64,000 nt of DNA from Aspidapion aeneum (lineage: Eukaryota > Arthropoda > Insecta > Coleoptera > Brentidae). The translations under genes and the position numbers were made by a program. The stretch covers positions 63,523,379 to 63,587,378 of the forward strand of contig OY755046.1 of NCBI GenBank assembly GCA_963576565.1, written 5' to 3'. The notes beneath the pieces were generated by a model. The model did not search any database and was not told the origin of the DNA. It worked only from the letters and a program-made list of their open reading frames with translations. Below are positions 1-10,439 of this stretch, piece by piece; the first letter of the stretch is position 1, and the number at the start of each line of letters is the position of its first letter.

Positions 1-170
1 CTAATGGGATACTGGCGACAGCAGTTACAAAGTCGGTCATTTCCATTTGGTTTACCTCCTTCGGAGCCAGTATGGTGGTTTCTTCAATTCTATACATTGT
101 AATTTACAACACCCTTAAGCTCTGAAAAGAGCTGTTCGGAAAGTGTACTGGTTAGATCTACTTTATTGTT

Positions 171-420
171 CATGCCGATGGTTCTGCCTTAAGGTCAAGT
201 CGGAGTTTGCGAACGAGTTTACGTTGCTACTGACGGTACTTCAAGGTACATCAAGTTGGGCTTTCGAAGGAACTCGCAACTTGAAGGAATAGCCTTGCAC
301 TGTGTATGTGGTAGTGCTCATGCGGATGGTTCTGCCTTGAGGTTAAGTCGGAGTTTGCGAACGGGCTTATGGTGCTACTGACGCTACGTCAAAATTCATC
401 AGGTTGAGCTATTTGAAGTA
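171..420. repeat. two-copy direct repeat, period about 148 bp
   Basis: Two diverged copies of one segment begin at 171 and 319; both contain GATGGTTCTGCCTT followed by AAGTCGGAGTTTGCGAACG. The copies differ at scattered bases, so the duplication is not recent. No coding potential is apparent. The rest of 1-540 shows no other recognisable feature. Confidence 0.75.
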
Positions 421-540
421 TACTCGGTAACCTCAGAACAGCTTTGGAGTGAGTTTGCGGTACTAATTGACCAGGTTAAGTGCGGAATTTGCTCCAAATT
501 CAATTTTTGGTGAGGGGTGGTACCCGGACCATCGGGTTTT

Positions 541-1911
541 GGATCTCGGAGTTATAACTTTTGGCGGTTTCCAAAGTTATAAGTTTTTTTTTCCGGAAAT
601 ACCCCCGAATTACAGCAGGGATTTATGTAATTTTAGCAACTCTAATCTGGATATTGACTGACCATCGGATTTTTTCAGGGTGGCTGCTACATTAAAACTT
701 TTGGTGGATTCCAAAGTTATAAGTTGTTTACTGAAGTTTCGGAAGTACTGTATTTATAGGGACCATCATGTTTTGGATCTAGAAGTTATAACTTTTGGCG
801 GTTTCTAAAGTTATAAGTTGTTGCCAGAAATACCCCGGGATTACAGAAAGGATTTAAGTAATATTATCTCTGAGTCTGGATTTTGACTGACCATCGGATA
901 TTTTCTACATATTGACTGCTAAGTTATAACGTTTGGCGGTTTCCAAAGTTATAAGTTGATTGATCATCGGTTTTTTTTCTCCAGAAGCTGCTGAGTTATA
1001 ACTTTTGGCGATTTTCAAAGTTATAAGTTGACTGATTACCGGTTTCTTTCTTTAGAGGCTTGATGGCTGCTGCATTATAACTTTTGGTTTGTTCCAAAGT
1101 TATAAAGTTTTTTTTAAGTACCCTTGAATTATTGGAAAAAAAAATAGATTAGAACTTAGAAAATAATCATCGGGTTTTGGAACTCGGAATTATAACTTTT
1201 GGCAGTTTCCAAAGTTATAAGTTGTTGTCGGAAGCCCCTTAAATTTTTGAAGGGGTTAAAAAAAAATTATTATTATTTTTTTTTTTAAATAACTGGACTT
1301 AAACTAACCACCGTGTTTTGGATCTTGGAGTTATAACTTTTGGCGGTTTCTAAAGTTATAAGTTGTTACCGGAAATACCCCTAAATTACAGAAGGCTATT
1401 TAAGTAATCTTAGAAACTCTAATCTGGATTTTGATGGGCTTTTGTCCACAGGTTGGCTGCTGAGTTATAACTTTTGGCGGTTTCCAAAGTTATAAGTCGA
1501 CTGAATACCGGTTTCTTTCTTCAGAGGCTTGATGGCTGCTGCATTATAACTTTTGGGCGGGTTCCAAAGTTATAAGGTATTTTTGAAGCGTCCTTAAATT
1601 ATTGCAGGGGTTCAAAAAAAATAGATTAAATCCTAGAAAATATCAGGATTTAAACTAATTATCGGGTTTTGGACTTCGGAGTTATAACTTTTGGCGGTTT
1701 CCAAAGTCATAAATTGTTGCCGGAAATACCCCTGAATTACAGAGAACTCTAATCTGGATTTTGACTGACCATCGGATTTTTTCTACAGGTTGGCTGCTGA
1801 TTTATAACTTTTGGCGTTTTCCAAATTTATAAGTGGACTGATTACCGGTTTTCTTCTTTAAAGGCTTGATGACTGCTACATTATAACTTATGGTGGGTTC
1901 CAAAGTTATAA
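541..1911. repeat. array of dispersed hairpin repeats (GTTATAACTTTTGG / CCAAAGTTATAAG)
   Basis: About 13 copies of a 32-33 bp imperfect palindrome recur every 65-140 bp, near 551, 693, 785, 922, 993, 1075, 1189, 1330, 1463, 1545, 1681, 1801 and 1880. Left arm is GTTATAACTTTTGG, right arm CCAAAGTTATAAG, separated by CGGTTT or a variant. The spacers are also related, carrying motifs such as GACCATCGG, GGATCTCGGAG and TACCCCTGAATTACAG. This indicates a larger degenerate tandem repeat of about 120-270 bp in which the palindrome is the best preserved part. The array resumes at 9010 after the BEL insertion. Confidence 0.85.
1907..1911. other. left target-site duplication TATAA of the BEL/Pao element
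   Basis: TATAA immediately precedes the 5' LTR and recurs at 9010-9014 immediately after the 3' LTR. A 4-5 bp duplication is usual for BEL/Pao. Joining the flanks at this site restores the host hairpin repeat, which supports the boundary. Confidence 0.9.
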
Positions 1912-2570
1912 TGAACAAGTTTCCCAACTTGTTTTTATTTTTGTAAATAATTATATTCTCTAATTTTCACTTAAAATTCGAGAAGCTATCTCTCTTAGTT
2001 TTTAAATATTTTTGGGTTACATTTTCTACGCTTACAAGCGTTTTTAGAATATTATTTTGATTTACTTTACGCTATATCTTTCCATATTTTAAATTAAAAC
2101 TTCGCGCGCTTCTTCCAGCAATGAAGGATTTGAGATAAGCGGCTAAATTCGGCCTAGCAGACGAAAACGCCGATTGTCTGAGCGAACAACTCAACCACGC
2201 GCCACGTGCAAAGAAAGTCACCGCACCGCTATTATTTTATATTAAAATTGTGGAAACTATTAATTTTTACGCTTTAGTTATTAGATATTAGTGTTTGGAA
2301 CATTTGAACTATAGAACAATGGAGAGTCTGGTACTTCGCGTATAATCGGGCTGGCCAGCCAAGTAGCTACAAAAGACATCTAAGGGTAAGTCGTTTCTTG
2401 ATAATTTTTCATTGCTACGCTATTTTTAGTAAATAAGTTTTAGGCTCTTTTTTCCCTGTCGGAGCCCTGTGGAAAGATACAGTCCCTCTTAACTCCCACA
2501 CGTTTTTCTCGAGCTATCTCGAGTGGTCCTTCGGTATATTTTATTTTCTACAGAAGGCCTGACCTCACCA
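1912..2570 (+). repeat. 5' LTR of BEL/Pao element
   Basis: Begins TGAACAAG and ends CACCA, fitting the TG...CA rule. Same length (659 bp) as the 3' LTR with a single substitution seen. It should contain the promoter and the transcript start; AT-rich stretches occur but no single TATA box can be chosen with confidence. Confidence 0.93.
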
Positions 2571-2571
2571 T

Positions 2572-2592
2572 TTGGTCCAGGTTCGAGCCCGA
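2572..2592 (+). promoter_or_regulatory. putative primer-binding site next to the 5' LTR
   Basis: The sequence right after the LTR reads TTTGGTCCAGG and then GTTCGAGCCCG. A TGG start one or two bases after the LTR is the expected layout for a tRNA primer-binding site. GGTTCGAGCCC also resembles a tRNA T-arm (box B) on the sense strand, but that arm is nearly palindromic, so this may be coincidence. The tRNA species was not identified. Confidence 0.5.
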
Positions 2593-2938
2593 TAACAGGA
2601 CCCCGGGAAAAATTAAAGTCTAAATCGCATTTTGTTAAATATAAAATTTTTAATAAATACGCTGACCTTGCTCTTTTTGCTGTGCTCGCAGTAAAAATAA
2701 CAAGTAAACAAGTACCGAACGCGCATTGTTTTCGCGCATTTCCTACCTCTTTTTGGCTTGGCGTCGACTGCACGTAGGAAAAGTTTCCAACACAAAGAGA
2801 TTAAGAGGTAAATGAGACTTGTTTACATTTTTTATCGCCTATTCTCTTTTCTTTTTAAACGCTTTTAATTTTTAAATATTAAAAATTTCGGAAACTAATC
2901 GTTCACCTGTTTTAACGGAGTTTTTTAAAAACATTACA

Positions 2939-5900
2939 ATGAGTACGCAACTTAAGAAGTTAGAAGCACTCCGTAATGTGCAACATAATCGCATTAATAC
3001 TCTTCATAACTTAGCTAATGCATGCCTAACGGATGATACAAAAAAACCGTGTTTACAGGTTCGACTTATCGACCTTGATGAGATGAAAGAAACATTTTTT
3101 ATTTATCAAAATCAAATAATAGAGGCTTATTCGGCAAGTCCGGAGAGACTGGAAGAAGAAAATGAACGCCTCACTGAGTTTGACGACAGCTTCTATGATA
3201 TTAAAAGAATTCAAAAACAACTATTTGAGGTGAAAATTGAAGCTCCTCAACCTCAAAACTTAACGCAAATTTCAAACTCTTCTGATCCAGACCGCTTTAT
3301 GGCGTCTTTAATGCCCAGACTGCGCATTGTCGAATTTCATGGCGACATCACTAAGTTTCCAACCTTTCTAGATATGTACAATAGTTCTGTACACAATAAT
3401 CCTAGTATTCCTACAAACGCTAAATTTAATTTGTTACTGTCCTACCTAAAAGGACCGCCTTTAAACGTAGTTAAACATTTACAAATAACCGACGCTAATT
3501 ATATAATCGCTTACAATACGCTTCTAAAACGCTATCATAACCCCCGCTTATCGGCTCAAACTTATTGGCGCCCCGTGTATAATTTTCCCGCTCTCAAAGA
3601 CGATAATCCAGAAACACTGCGCACGCTGCTTGATGTTTTTTCAGAAAACATTGAGGCTTTAAAAACTCTAAATTACGACACTGATCAATGGTGTTTTCCG
3701 CTCGCCAACATTTTACTAGATAAATTGCCTGAGGTACTACTTTCGCGCTTTGAACTAGCTAATTCTAGGTCTAATGAAATGCCCAAATATCAAGAAATTT
3801 ATAATTTTCTTGAAAGTCAATGTAATTCGCTTTATTCGCTACAATCTAAAAATAGATTTAAAAATAATAAACAGTTTTATAAAAATAACGCCTCGCCTTA
3901 TTATACAAAAACGCTACTTGGTACGGAAAATACTCATTCTAAAGATAGATGCGCTTTTTGTGATTCTAACACACATTCAATATATTTATGTAACGCATTT
4001 AAAGGTAAATCTCCCTACGAACGCTATTCTTACGCTAAAAATAAAAAACTATGTTTAAATTGTTTAAGCTCAATACATTTAACAAATTCTTGTCAAAGTC
4101 TACGCTCATGTCGCTATTGCCCTGGTAATCAAAGACACCACTCATTAATTCATTTTGAGCGAAATTATAATTGCGCTAATTCTCAAAATCAAAATAGATC
4201 ACATTTTGATGCTAACGTGAATTTCTCACAAAATCTCTCTAATATTTCTCCCAACGCATCTCCAAGTCGTTCACCACGTGGTTACTTGGCCAGTCAGCAA
4301 AGTTTTAGATCCCCGGCTACTGGGTGTCCGCTTCAAAATTACTCTCCTCAAAATAATAACAATTTTACTTCGACGTCTTCTAATTCACAAGTACCAATCG
4401 CAACTCCTTCGGGTTCTAACCCCACGCATTGTGGTTTTATTTCTGCGCAATCGCAAGTTTTATTGTCAACTATCCTAGTAAAAATTCAAGATGTCCGCGG
4501 TAACTTTCAAACAGTTAGAGCCGTTTTAGACAGCGGTTCGCAAAACACTTTCTGTTCTCAAAAATTAGCGCAACAATTGGGCCTTCCCAGACAACCCTTA
4601 TGTTCAAATATACAGGGGGTTGGAGGCAACTCTCTTACTTCTGATCTAGGATCGATTTTTATTAAAATTTGTAATTTTCAAAAACCAGATATTTTTGTGT
4701 CTACGCAAGCAATTATTTTGCAAAAAGTTTGTACTGATTTACCGTCAGTAAAAATAAATACAGAAAATTGGCATTTTGTAAAAAATTTACCCTTAGCAGA
4801 TCCCACTTTTTACAACCCTTCGCCGGTAAATTTACTAATTGGTATGGATCTATTTCCACTAATTATACAGGGTGAAAAAATCGCTAGCGATGATCCAAAT
4901 CATCCCTTTGCTATGGGAACTATTTTCGGCTATATTTTGATGGGACAAATAAATCAACCCTTAATTTCTACCCCGTCAATTAATGCTCTTTTTTGTCAAA
5001 ATGAAAATGACTCGCTTTCGCAATTAATTTCAAAATTTTGGGAAACCGACTGCGTCCCCCAAAAAACTCATTTGAAACCAGAGGATGAAATTTGTGAAAA
5101 TTATTTTAAACAGAGCGTGTCGCGTAATCAAGACGGCCGGTACACAGTATCCCTTCCCTTTCGCACATTTGACAATCCACCACAGTTTCCCGGAATAAAA
5201 CAAGTCGCGCTAAATCGTTTCTTATCTTTAGAAAAAAAACTGCTTCGCGATAAAAACTTGTATTGTGAATATTCTAAATTTATGAATGAATATTTGGAAT
5301 TGGGTCATATGGACTATGACTCAGAAAAAGAAGACGATTCAGACAGCTATTTTATTCCACATTTCGCTGTTGTTAAAAATGAAGCTATCACTACTAAGAC
5401 AAGGGTAGTTTTTAATGCGAGTATTACTGACCCTTTTACGCATATTTCGCTTAATCAAGTATTATTATCGGGTCCGAAACTACAAAAAGATATTATTCAA
5501 ATATTATTACATTTTCGCCTTAACCCTGTGACGCTCACCTGCGATATTCAAAAAATGTATCGTGGTATAAATATCAACCCTGATCATCAAAAATACCAAA
5601 AAATATTTTGGCGGTTTAACCCTAATGAAAAAGTTTCCGTTTTTAAACTACGAACTGTCACTTACGGAGTGAACTGTTCACCATATCTCGCTTTACGCAC
5701 CCTTCAGCACTTAGCTGAATCCGAATATGATAACTACCCTCACGCTGCTCAAGTTATACTTAACGATACCTATATTGATGACGTCACTACTTCATGTAAA
5801 ACGGTTCAAGAGGCGTTAAATTTGCAGCATGAGCTTACGGAGTTATTAGGAAACGCTGGCTTGAAATTACACAAATGGTCTAGCAATCGCTCAGAAGTGA

Positions 5901-8329
5901 TCTCTCATTTAGATCCCTCCTTAGTCAACCCCGCAGTTTTATCTCTCGATTCGGATGACGTCACTAAGGTCTTAGGCCTGTGCTGGCATCCTTCATACGA
6001 CGAGTTTCGATTTAACATATTACCTAATCAGCAAAGCTGTACAAAAAGGACGCTTCTCTCTTTTTTAGCACGCTGCTATGACCCCCATGGTTATCTTACC
6101 CCAGTAACATTCACTTTAAAATATTTGATTCAACAAATTTGGTTACTTGGTATTTCCTGGGACGCCACGCCTACTTTAGAAATAGTTCGTCAGTGGACAC
6201 TCTATCAATCTGAATTTCAAGTTTTAGAAAAATTTAGTTTACCCCGCCACATTGACATCACAAACGCCGAATACATCGATCTCTGTGGTTTTTGTGATGC
6301 GAGTGAACGAGGGTACGCATGCGTAATATACTTACGTGTCTTACGAAACGCTAAATATCACATATATTTTGTTCTTGCGAAAAGTCGCATCGCTCCACTT
6401 AAAAAATTTGTTAGTATTCCGAGAATAGAACTTCTAGCCGCTACTCTTTTATCTGAGGTCTTGAAATACACATATGATATATTCATAAAAAGGTTCACAA
6501 TAAATAATATTTACGCTTTTTCGGACGCAATGGTTGTTTTACACTGGATAAAATCCCATCCAAGTAAATGGAAAACTTTTGTCGCAAATCGTGTTAGTCT
6601 TATCCAAGATAATATTAATCCAGAATGTTGGTTATATACCCCCACATTTCTCAATAGTGCCGATGTAGCCAGCCGCGGCTGCTCGCCGAGTGAGCTTTTA
6701 AATCATCCCCTATGGTGGGCCGCCCCTAGTTTTTTACAAGAATCTTTCGATAAATGGCCAACAAAAACCCCGCAAGTCAAACTAAATGACAGTTTAGAGA
6801 CTGAGGAACGAAAAAATGTTGCTCTGATTTCTTGTGACCGAACAACGGAAAATTTTTTAGATTCGCTTTTAAATAATAAATCCGATTTTTACGCTATTCA
6901 ACTACTTTTAGCCCGCAGTTTACGATTCATAAATAATTGTAGACTATCCGCAGACGTCAGAAAAAAGACAAATATAGATTATATCGATCTCTTTAACGCT
7001 TTAAAATGTTTGGCTAAGCACGAACAACAAAAATACTTTTCTGAAGTAATTCTTAACCTTCAAAACCAGAAAAAATGCATAAAACCCATACAAAAATTGA
7101 ATCCCTTTTTAGACCAGGATGGTCTTATAAGAGTTGGAGGACGCATTCAACAAGCCATGACTATTTCTTACGGACAAAAACATCCTCTTCTTTTACCCAA
7201 GGAAAGTAGACTTTCTTATATTTTTATTGAATATATGCACAAAAAATATTTGCATGTTGGAGTGCAAACAGTCCAATATCTCATTAGTCAAATTTTTTGG
7301 ATTTTATCTGCCAAACGCTTAATTAAAACGGTTTTATCCAAATGTGTTCGTTGCTTTCGCGTCAAACCGCATTCTTATGAGCAAATCATGGGACAAATTC
7401 CGTCCTACCGCTTGATTCCACAAAAGCCTTTTACTTTTAGTGGAGTAGATTTTAGTGGTGCTATACCTATCACTCTCAGTAAACACAGAGGTGTAAAAAC
7501 ACAAAAAGCATATATCTGCCTTTTTATTTGTCTAAATACTAAAGCTTTACATCTCGAGTTAGTGTCAGACCTAACTTCGGACGCTTTTTTAGCTGCGCTA
7601 CGTCGCTTTGTTGCCCGAAGAGGTTACATAAAAACTCTTTTTTCAGACAATGGCACAAATTTCGTTAAATCAAGCAAAGAATTGCTTGATCTTGCAAGAA
7701 ATGCTTGCACGCAACAAGCTATCGCCTGGAATTTTATCCCTCCATCAGCTCCCCACTTCGGCGGTCTTTGGGAGTCAGGGATAAAATCAGTAAAAACTCA
7801 CTTAATTCGTACCATTGGCTCGCAAATTCTAAGTTATGAGGAGTTGTACACGGTTCTTTGTCAAATTGAGGCGATTTTAAATTCTCGCCCCTTGACCCCG
7901 CAATCTACCGACTGTAACGATCTACAGGTTTTAACACCGGGACATTTTTTAACACATGGACCTTTAGTTTCTGTTCCTGATGAAGATTTTTCAAGTAAAC
8001 CTGAGAATCGGTTATCGCGATGGAACTTGGTCCAACGAATACAAGCCGATTTTTGGCGTCGTTGGAGCCAAGAATTTTTACATACCCTTCAAGTACGAAA
8101 TAAATGGTTGGAACCATGCGCAGAGCCAAAAATAGGTACCCTCGTTCTTATCAAAGACGAGTTATCACCGCCCCTTCAATGGCGGGTAGGTCGCATTATT
8201 GAAATTTTTAAAGGGCCTGATGGGCACGCTAGGGTGGCAAATGTTCGTACCGCGTCCGGTATCTTTAAACGACCTTTAGTCAAGCTTTGCCCCCTTCCAA
8301 TTGATTCAGATTCACCTACCGAAAAATGA
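2939..8329 (+). CDS. BEL/Pao Gag-Pol polyprotein, 1796 residues
   Basis: Encodes the structural and enzymatic proteins for reverse transcription and integration of the element. Domains in order: gag-like DUF1759 region from about residue 126 (RLRIVEFHGD); two cysteine/histidine zinc-binding clusters at about 337-405; retropepsin of DUF1758 type with LDSGSQ, catalytic Asp near 531; reverse transcriptase with YIDD at 945-948; RNase H with CDASERG, Asp near 1120; integrase with an HHCC zinc finger (His 1434 and 1438, Cys 1469 and 1472) and a catalytic D,D,E triad at about 1504, 1570 and 1612 (SDNGTNF, GLWESG); C-terminal DUF5641-like domain from about 1687. This order is characteristic of BEL/Pao. 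All catalytic residues are visible and there is no internal stop. The ATG at 2939 is the first in frame. Whether gag and pol are cleaved from one product cannot be told here, but a single frame is usual for the family. Confidence 0.96.
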   Translation: MSTQLKKLEALRNVQHNRINTLHNLANACLTDDTKKPCLQVRLIDLDEMKETFFIYQNQIIEAYSASPERLEEENERLTEFDDSFYDIKRIQKQLFEVKIEAPQPQNLTQISNSSDPDRFMASLMPRLRIVEFHGDITKFPTFLDMYNSSVHNNPSIPTNAKFNLLLSYLKGPPLNVVKHLQITDANYIIAYNTLLKRYHNPRLSAQTYWRPVYNFPALKDDNPETLRTLLDVFSENIEALKTLNYDTDQWCFPLANILLDKLPEVLLSRFELANSRSNEMPKYQEIYNFLESQCNSLYSLQSKNRFKNNKQFYKNNASPYYTKTLLGTENTHSKDRCAFCDSNTHSIYLCNAFKGKSPYERYSYAKNKKLCLNCLSSIHLTNSCQSLRSCRYCPGNQRHHSLIHFERNYNCANSQNQNRSHFDANVNFSQNLSNISPNASPSRSPRGYLASQQSFRSPATGCPLQNYSPQNNNNFTSTSSNSQVPIATPSGSNPTHCGFISAQSQVLLSTILVKIQDVRGNFQTVRAVLDSGSQNTFCSQKLAQQLGLPRQPLCSNIQGVGGNSLTSDLGSIFIKICNFQKPDIFVSTQAIILQKVCTDLPSVKINTENWHFVKNLPLADPTFYNPSPVNLLIGMDLFPLIIQGEKIASDDPNHPFAMGTIFGYILMGQINQPLISTPSINALFCQNENDSLSQLISKFWETDCVPQKTHLKPEDEICENYFKQSVSRNQDGRYTVSLPFRTFDNPPQFPGIKQVALNRFLSLEKKLLRDKNLYCEYSKFMNEYLELGHMDYDSEKEDDSDSYFIPHFAVVKNEAITTKTRVVFNASITDPFTHISLNQVLLSGPKLQKDIIQILLHFRLNPVTLTCDIQKMYRGININPDHQKYQKIFWRFNPNEKVSVFKLRTVTYGVNCSPYLALRTLQHLAESEYDNYPHAAQVILNDTYIDDVTTSCKTVQEALNLQHELTELLGNAGLKLHKWSSNRSEVISHLDPSLVNPAVLSLDSDDVTKVLGLCWHPSYDEFRFNILPNQQSCTKRTLLSFLARCYDPHGYLTPVTFTLKYLIQQIWLLGISWDATPTLEIVRQWTLYQSEFQVLEKFSLPRHIDITNAEYIDLCGFCDASERGYACVIYLRVLRNAKYHIYFVLAKSRIAPLKKFVSIPRIELLAATLLSEVLKYTYDIFIKRFTINNIYAFSDAMVVLHWIKSHPSKWKTFVANRVSLIQDNINPECWLYTPTFLNSADVASRGCSPSELLNHPLWWAAPSFLQESFDKWPTKTPQVKLNDSLETEERKNVALISCDRTTENFLDSLLNNKSDFYAIQLLLARSLRFINNCRLSADVRKKTNIDYIDLFNALKCLAKHEQQKYFSEVILNLQNQKKCIKPIQKLNPFLDQDGLIRVGGRIQQAMTISYGQKHPLLLPKESRLSYIFIEYMHKKYLHVGVQTVQYLISQIFWILSAKRLIKTVLSKCVRCFRVKPHSYEQIMGQIPSYRLIPQKPFTFSGVDFSGAIPITLSKHRGVKTQKAYICLFICLNTKALHLELVSDLTSDAFLAALRRFVARRGYIKTLFSDNGTNFVKSSKELLDLARNACTQQAIAWNFIPPSAPHFGGLWESGIKSVKTHLIRTIGSQILSYEELYTVLCQIEAILNSRPLTPQSTDCNDLQVLTPGHFLTHGPLVSVPDEDFSSKPENRLSRWNLVQRIQADFWRRWSQEFLHTLQVRNKWLEPCAEPKIGTLVLIKDELSPPLQWRVGRIIEIFKGPDGHARVANVRTASGIFKRPLVKLCPLPIDSDSPTEK

Positions 8330-8350
8330 TGCTCATTTTGGTGGGCCGAA

Positions 8351-9009
8351 TGAACAAGTTTCCCAACTTGTTTTTATTTTTGTAAATAATTATATTCTCT
8401 AATTTTCACTTAAAATTCGAGAAGCTATCTCTCTTAGTTTTTAAATATTTTTGGGTTACATTTTCTACGCTTACAAGCGTTTTTAGAATATTATTTTGAT
8501 TTACTTTACGCTATATCTTTCCATATTTTAAATTAAAACTTCGCGCGCTTCTTCCAGCAATGAAGGATTTGAGATAAGCGGCTAAATTCGGCCTAGCAGA
8601 CGAAAACGCCGATTGTCTGAGCGAACAACTCAACCACGCGCCACGTGCAAAGAAAGTCACCGCACCGCTATTATTTTATATTAAAATTGTGGAAACTATT
8701 AATTTTTACGCTTTAGTTATTAGATATTAGTGTTTGGAACATTTGAACTATAGAACAATGGATAGTCTGGTACTTCGCGTATAATCGGGCTGGCCAGCCA
8801 AGTAGCTACAAAAGACATCTAAGGGTAAGTCGTTTCTTGATAATTTTTCATTGCTACGCTATTTTTAGTAAATAAGTTTTAGGCTCTTTTTTCCCTGTCG
8901 GAGCCCTGTGGAAAGATACAGTCCCTCTTAACTCCCACACGTTTTTCTCGAGCTATCTCGAGTGGTCCTTCGGTATATTTTATTTTCTACAGAAGGCCTG
9001 ACCTCACCA
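8351..9009 (+). repeat. 3' LTR of BEL/Pao element
   Basis: Same 659-bp sequence as 1912-2570 with one base difference (T at 8763). It follows the polyprotein stop by 21 bp. The short GGTGGGCCGAA before it is a poor polypurine tract, so the plus-strand priming site is not clear. Confidence 0.93.
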
Positions 9010-9160
9010 TATAAGGTGTTTTTAAAGCACCCTTGAATTAAGGAAGGGGTTAAAAAGAAATAGATTAAATCTTAGAAGATAACTGGATTTAAACTAACCA
9101 TCAGTTTTGGATCTCGGAGTTATAACTTTTGGCGGTTTCCAAAGTTATAAATTGTTACCG
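9010..9160. repeat. continuation of the hairpin-repeat array, with right TATAA duplication at 9010-9014
   Basis: Starts TATAAGGTGTTTTT, matching the sequence after another hairpin copy near 1570, and includes one more complete hairpin at 9119-9151. It is the downstream half of the repeat split by the BEL insertion. Confidence 0.85.
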
Positions 9161-9670
9161 GAAACAACCGAGCTAATTTCCAGAATTTAATCTTAAAATT
9201 TAATTAACATAAAGTTAAAAAACAATAATAACTTTTATGCAATTTCGCTAACAAAAAAACAAAATTAAAAATAATAAAATTAAATTATATTTGAGTCAAA
9301 TTATTTTATAATAATTTTTATTACGTAAAAAAAATTGCTAAGTGTATTTCCCCACATGGAAAACGGCTTCGTGCTTCAGTAAAGCAAATTCAAGTTTTAA
9401 ACAAAAAACTAAAATTTTAAAAATTGTTGATAATCGAAAAATATTTTTAAATTAGTTTTCTATTTGAACAGGATTTTCTTTTTAAATCTGTTTTTTTTGT
9501 TAATGGAATTTATATGGTTAAACAAATATATTAATTTTTTTGTTTAAAAAAAAACAATTCTACTCAAGAAAAAATATATGATTTTTGTTGAAATTACTTA
9601 AAAATTTTCTTTGTTTACAAAATTGAGATGCCAACTTCTAAACTCTTAGTATTGTCAGTTTAGAAGTTGG
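9161..9670. other. AT-rich interval with no recognised feature
   Basis: Long runs of A and T, no open frame of note, and no convincing repeat structure. TTCTAAACTCTTAGTATTG and a partly complementary CAGTTTAGAAGTTGG form a short imperfect inverted repeat near 9634-9672. Confidence 0.6.
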
Positions 9671-9674
9671 TACT

Positions 9675-10260
9675 CCGGTACGGAAACAGGTCCCATTAGG
9701 TCAGATCAGGTCGGGACATGTTAGTTACGGCTAGGTCAGGTCAGGTCCGGATTCGTCAGGTCAGGTCCGGATATGTCACGTCAGGTCCGGATATGTCAGG
9801 CTAAATCCAACTAGTTTAGATCAAGTCAGATTTGACTAGGTCAGGTCCGGCTATGTCATGTCAGGTCCAACTAGTTTGGGTCAGATCAGGTCAGATCCGA
9901 CTAAATCAGGTCCGGCTAGTTCGGGTCTGGTCCGGATGGGTCAGGTCAGGTCCGGATAAGCCAGGTGAGGATCTGCTAAGTCAATCAAGTCAGTATGGGT
10001 CAGGCCTGTTCCAGATCGATCAAGTCAAATTCGGATAGGTCAGGTCAGGTCCAGATATGTTCGCGTCTAGCGAGGTCAGGTCAAGTTCGGATATGTCAGG
10101 TCAGGTCCGGTACGGTTAGGCCATGTCAGGTCCGGATATGTCACGTTAGGTCCGGATATATCACGTCAGGTCCGGATATGTCAGGCTAGGTCCAGATAGG
10201 CCAGGCCAGCTTAGCTCAAATCAAGTCAAGTTCGGATACTTACGATTAGGTACATCTAAA
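9675..10260. repeat. degenerate pentanucleotide array based on TCAGG
   Basis: The sequence can be read almost throughout in 5-bp steps: GGTCA, GGTCA, GGTCC, GGATA, TGTCA and variants. The commonest pentamer is GGTCA, a rotation of TCAGG. A 20-bp higher order (GGTCA-GGTCC-GGATA-TGTCA) recurs many times. TCAGG is the telomeric repeat of tenebrionid and some other beetles, so this may be an interstitial or decayed telomere-like array, but a chance simple repeat is possible. Open frames across it are by-products of the repeat. Confidence 0.8.
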
Positions 10261-10439
10261 GTCAATATAACAAATACAATTCCAACTACAAAATGGCTTT
10301 AAGAAAAATTCTAATTTAATACAATGGTTTTCCAGTCAGGTCAGGTCATATCAAAACGGTTATGCGTTTCAAATAAGTCAGGTTCGGTAAGGTACATGTC
10401 ACACAGAATCAAAATGAAAAAGCCAAAAATAATCAAAAT

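Larger units (their letters stand above)
1912..9009 (+). mobile_element. full-length BEL/Pao LTR retrotransposon
   Basis: A 7,098-bp element with 659-bp LTRs at both ends, a 5-bp TATAA target duplication, a 368-bp leader and one uninterrupted polyprotein gene. The LTRs appear identical by eye except for G at 2324 versus T at 8763, so insertion is recent. The element sits inside the hairpin-repeat array: the sequence before 1912 and after 9009 is the same repeat continuing. There is no env-like reading frame downstream of the polyprotein; the stop codon lies 21 bp before the 3' LTR. It is probably the only element here with a complete set of its own enzymes. Copy activity cannot be judged from sequence alone. 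Confidence 0.95.

Noticed and set aside
541..1911. CRISPR-like look of evenly recurring palindromic repeats
   Set aside because: Spacers are related to each other and of variable length (65-140 bp), repeats are degenerate, there are no cas genes, and the setting is eukaryotic.
2579..2592. tRNA gene suggested by GGTTCGAGCCC
   Set aside because: Only a T-arm-like motif is present; no A box, anticodon arm or acceptor stem nearby. It is better explained by the primer-binding region.
2523..2795. Frames overlapping the 5' LTR end and leader of the BEL element
   Set aside because: Span LTR and primer site; no similarity to known element proteins and both strands are open by chance.
9832..10189. 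Frames rich in Ser, Gly, Gln and Val across the pentamer array
   Set aside because: By-product of a 5-bp repeat; codon pattern follows the repeat and not a protein.
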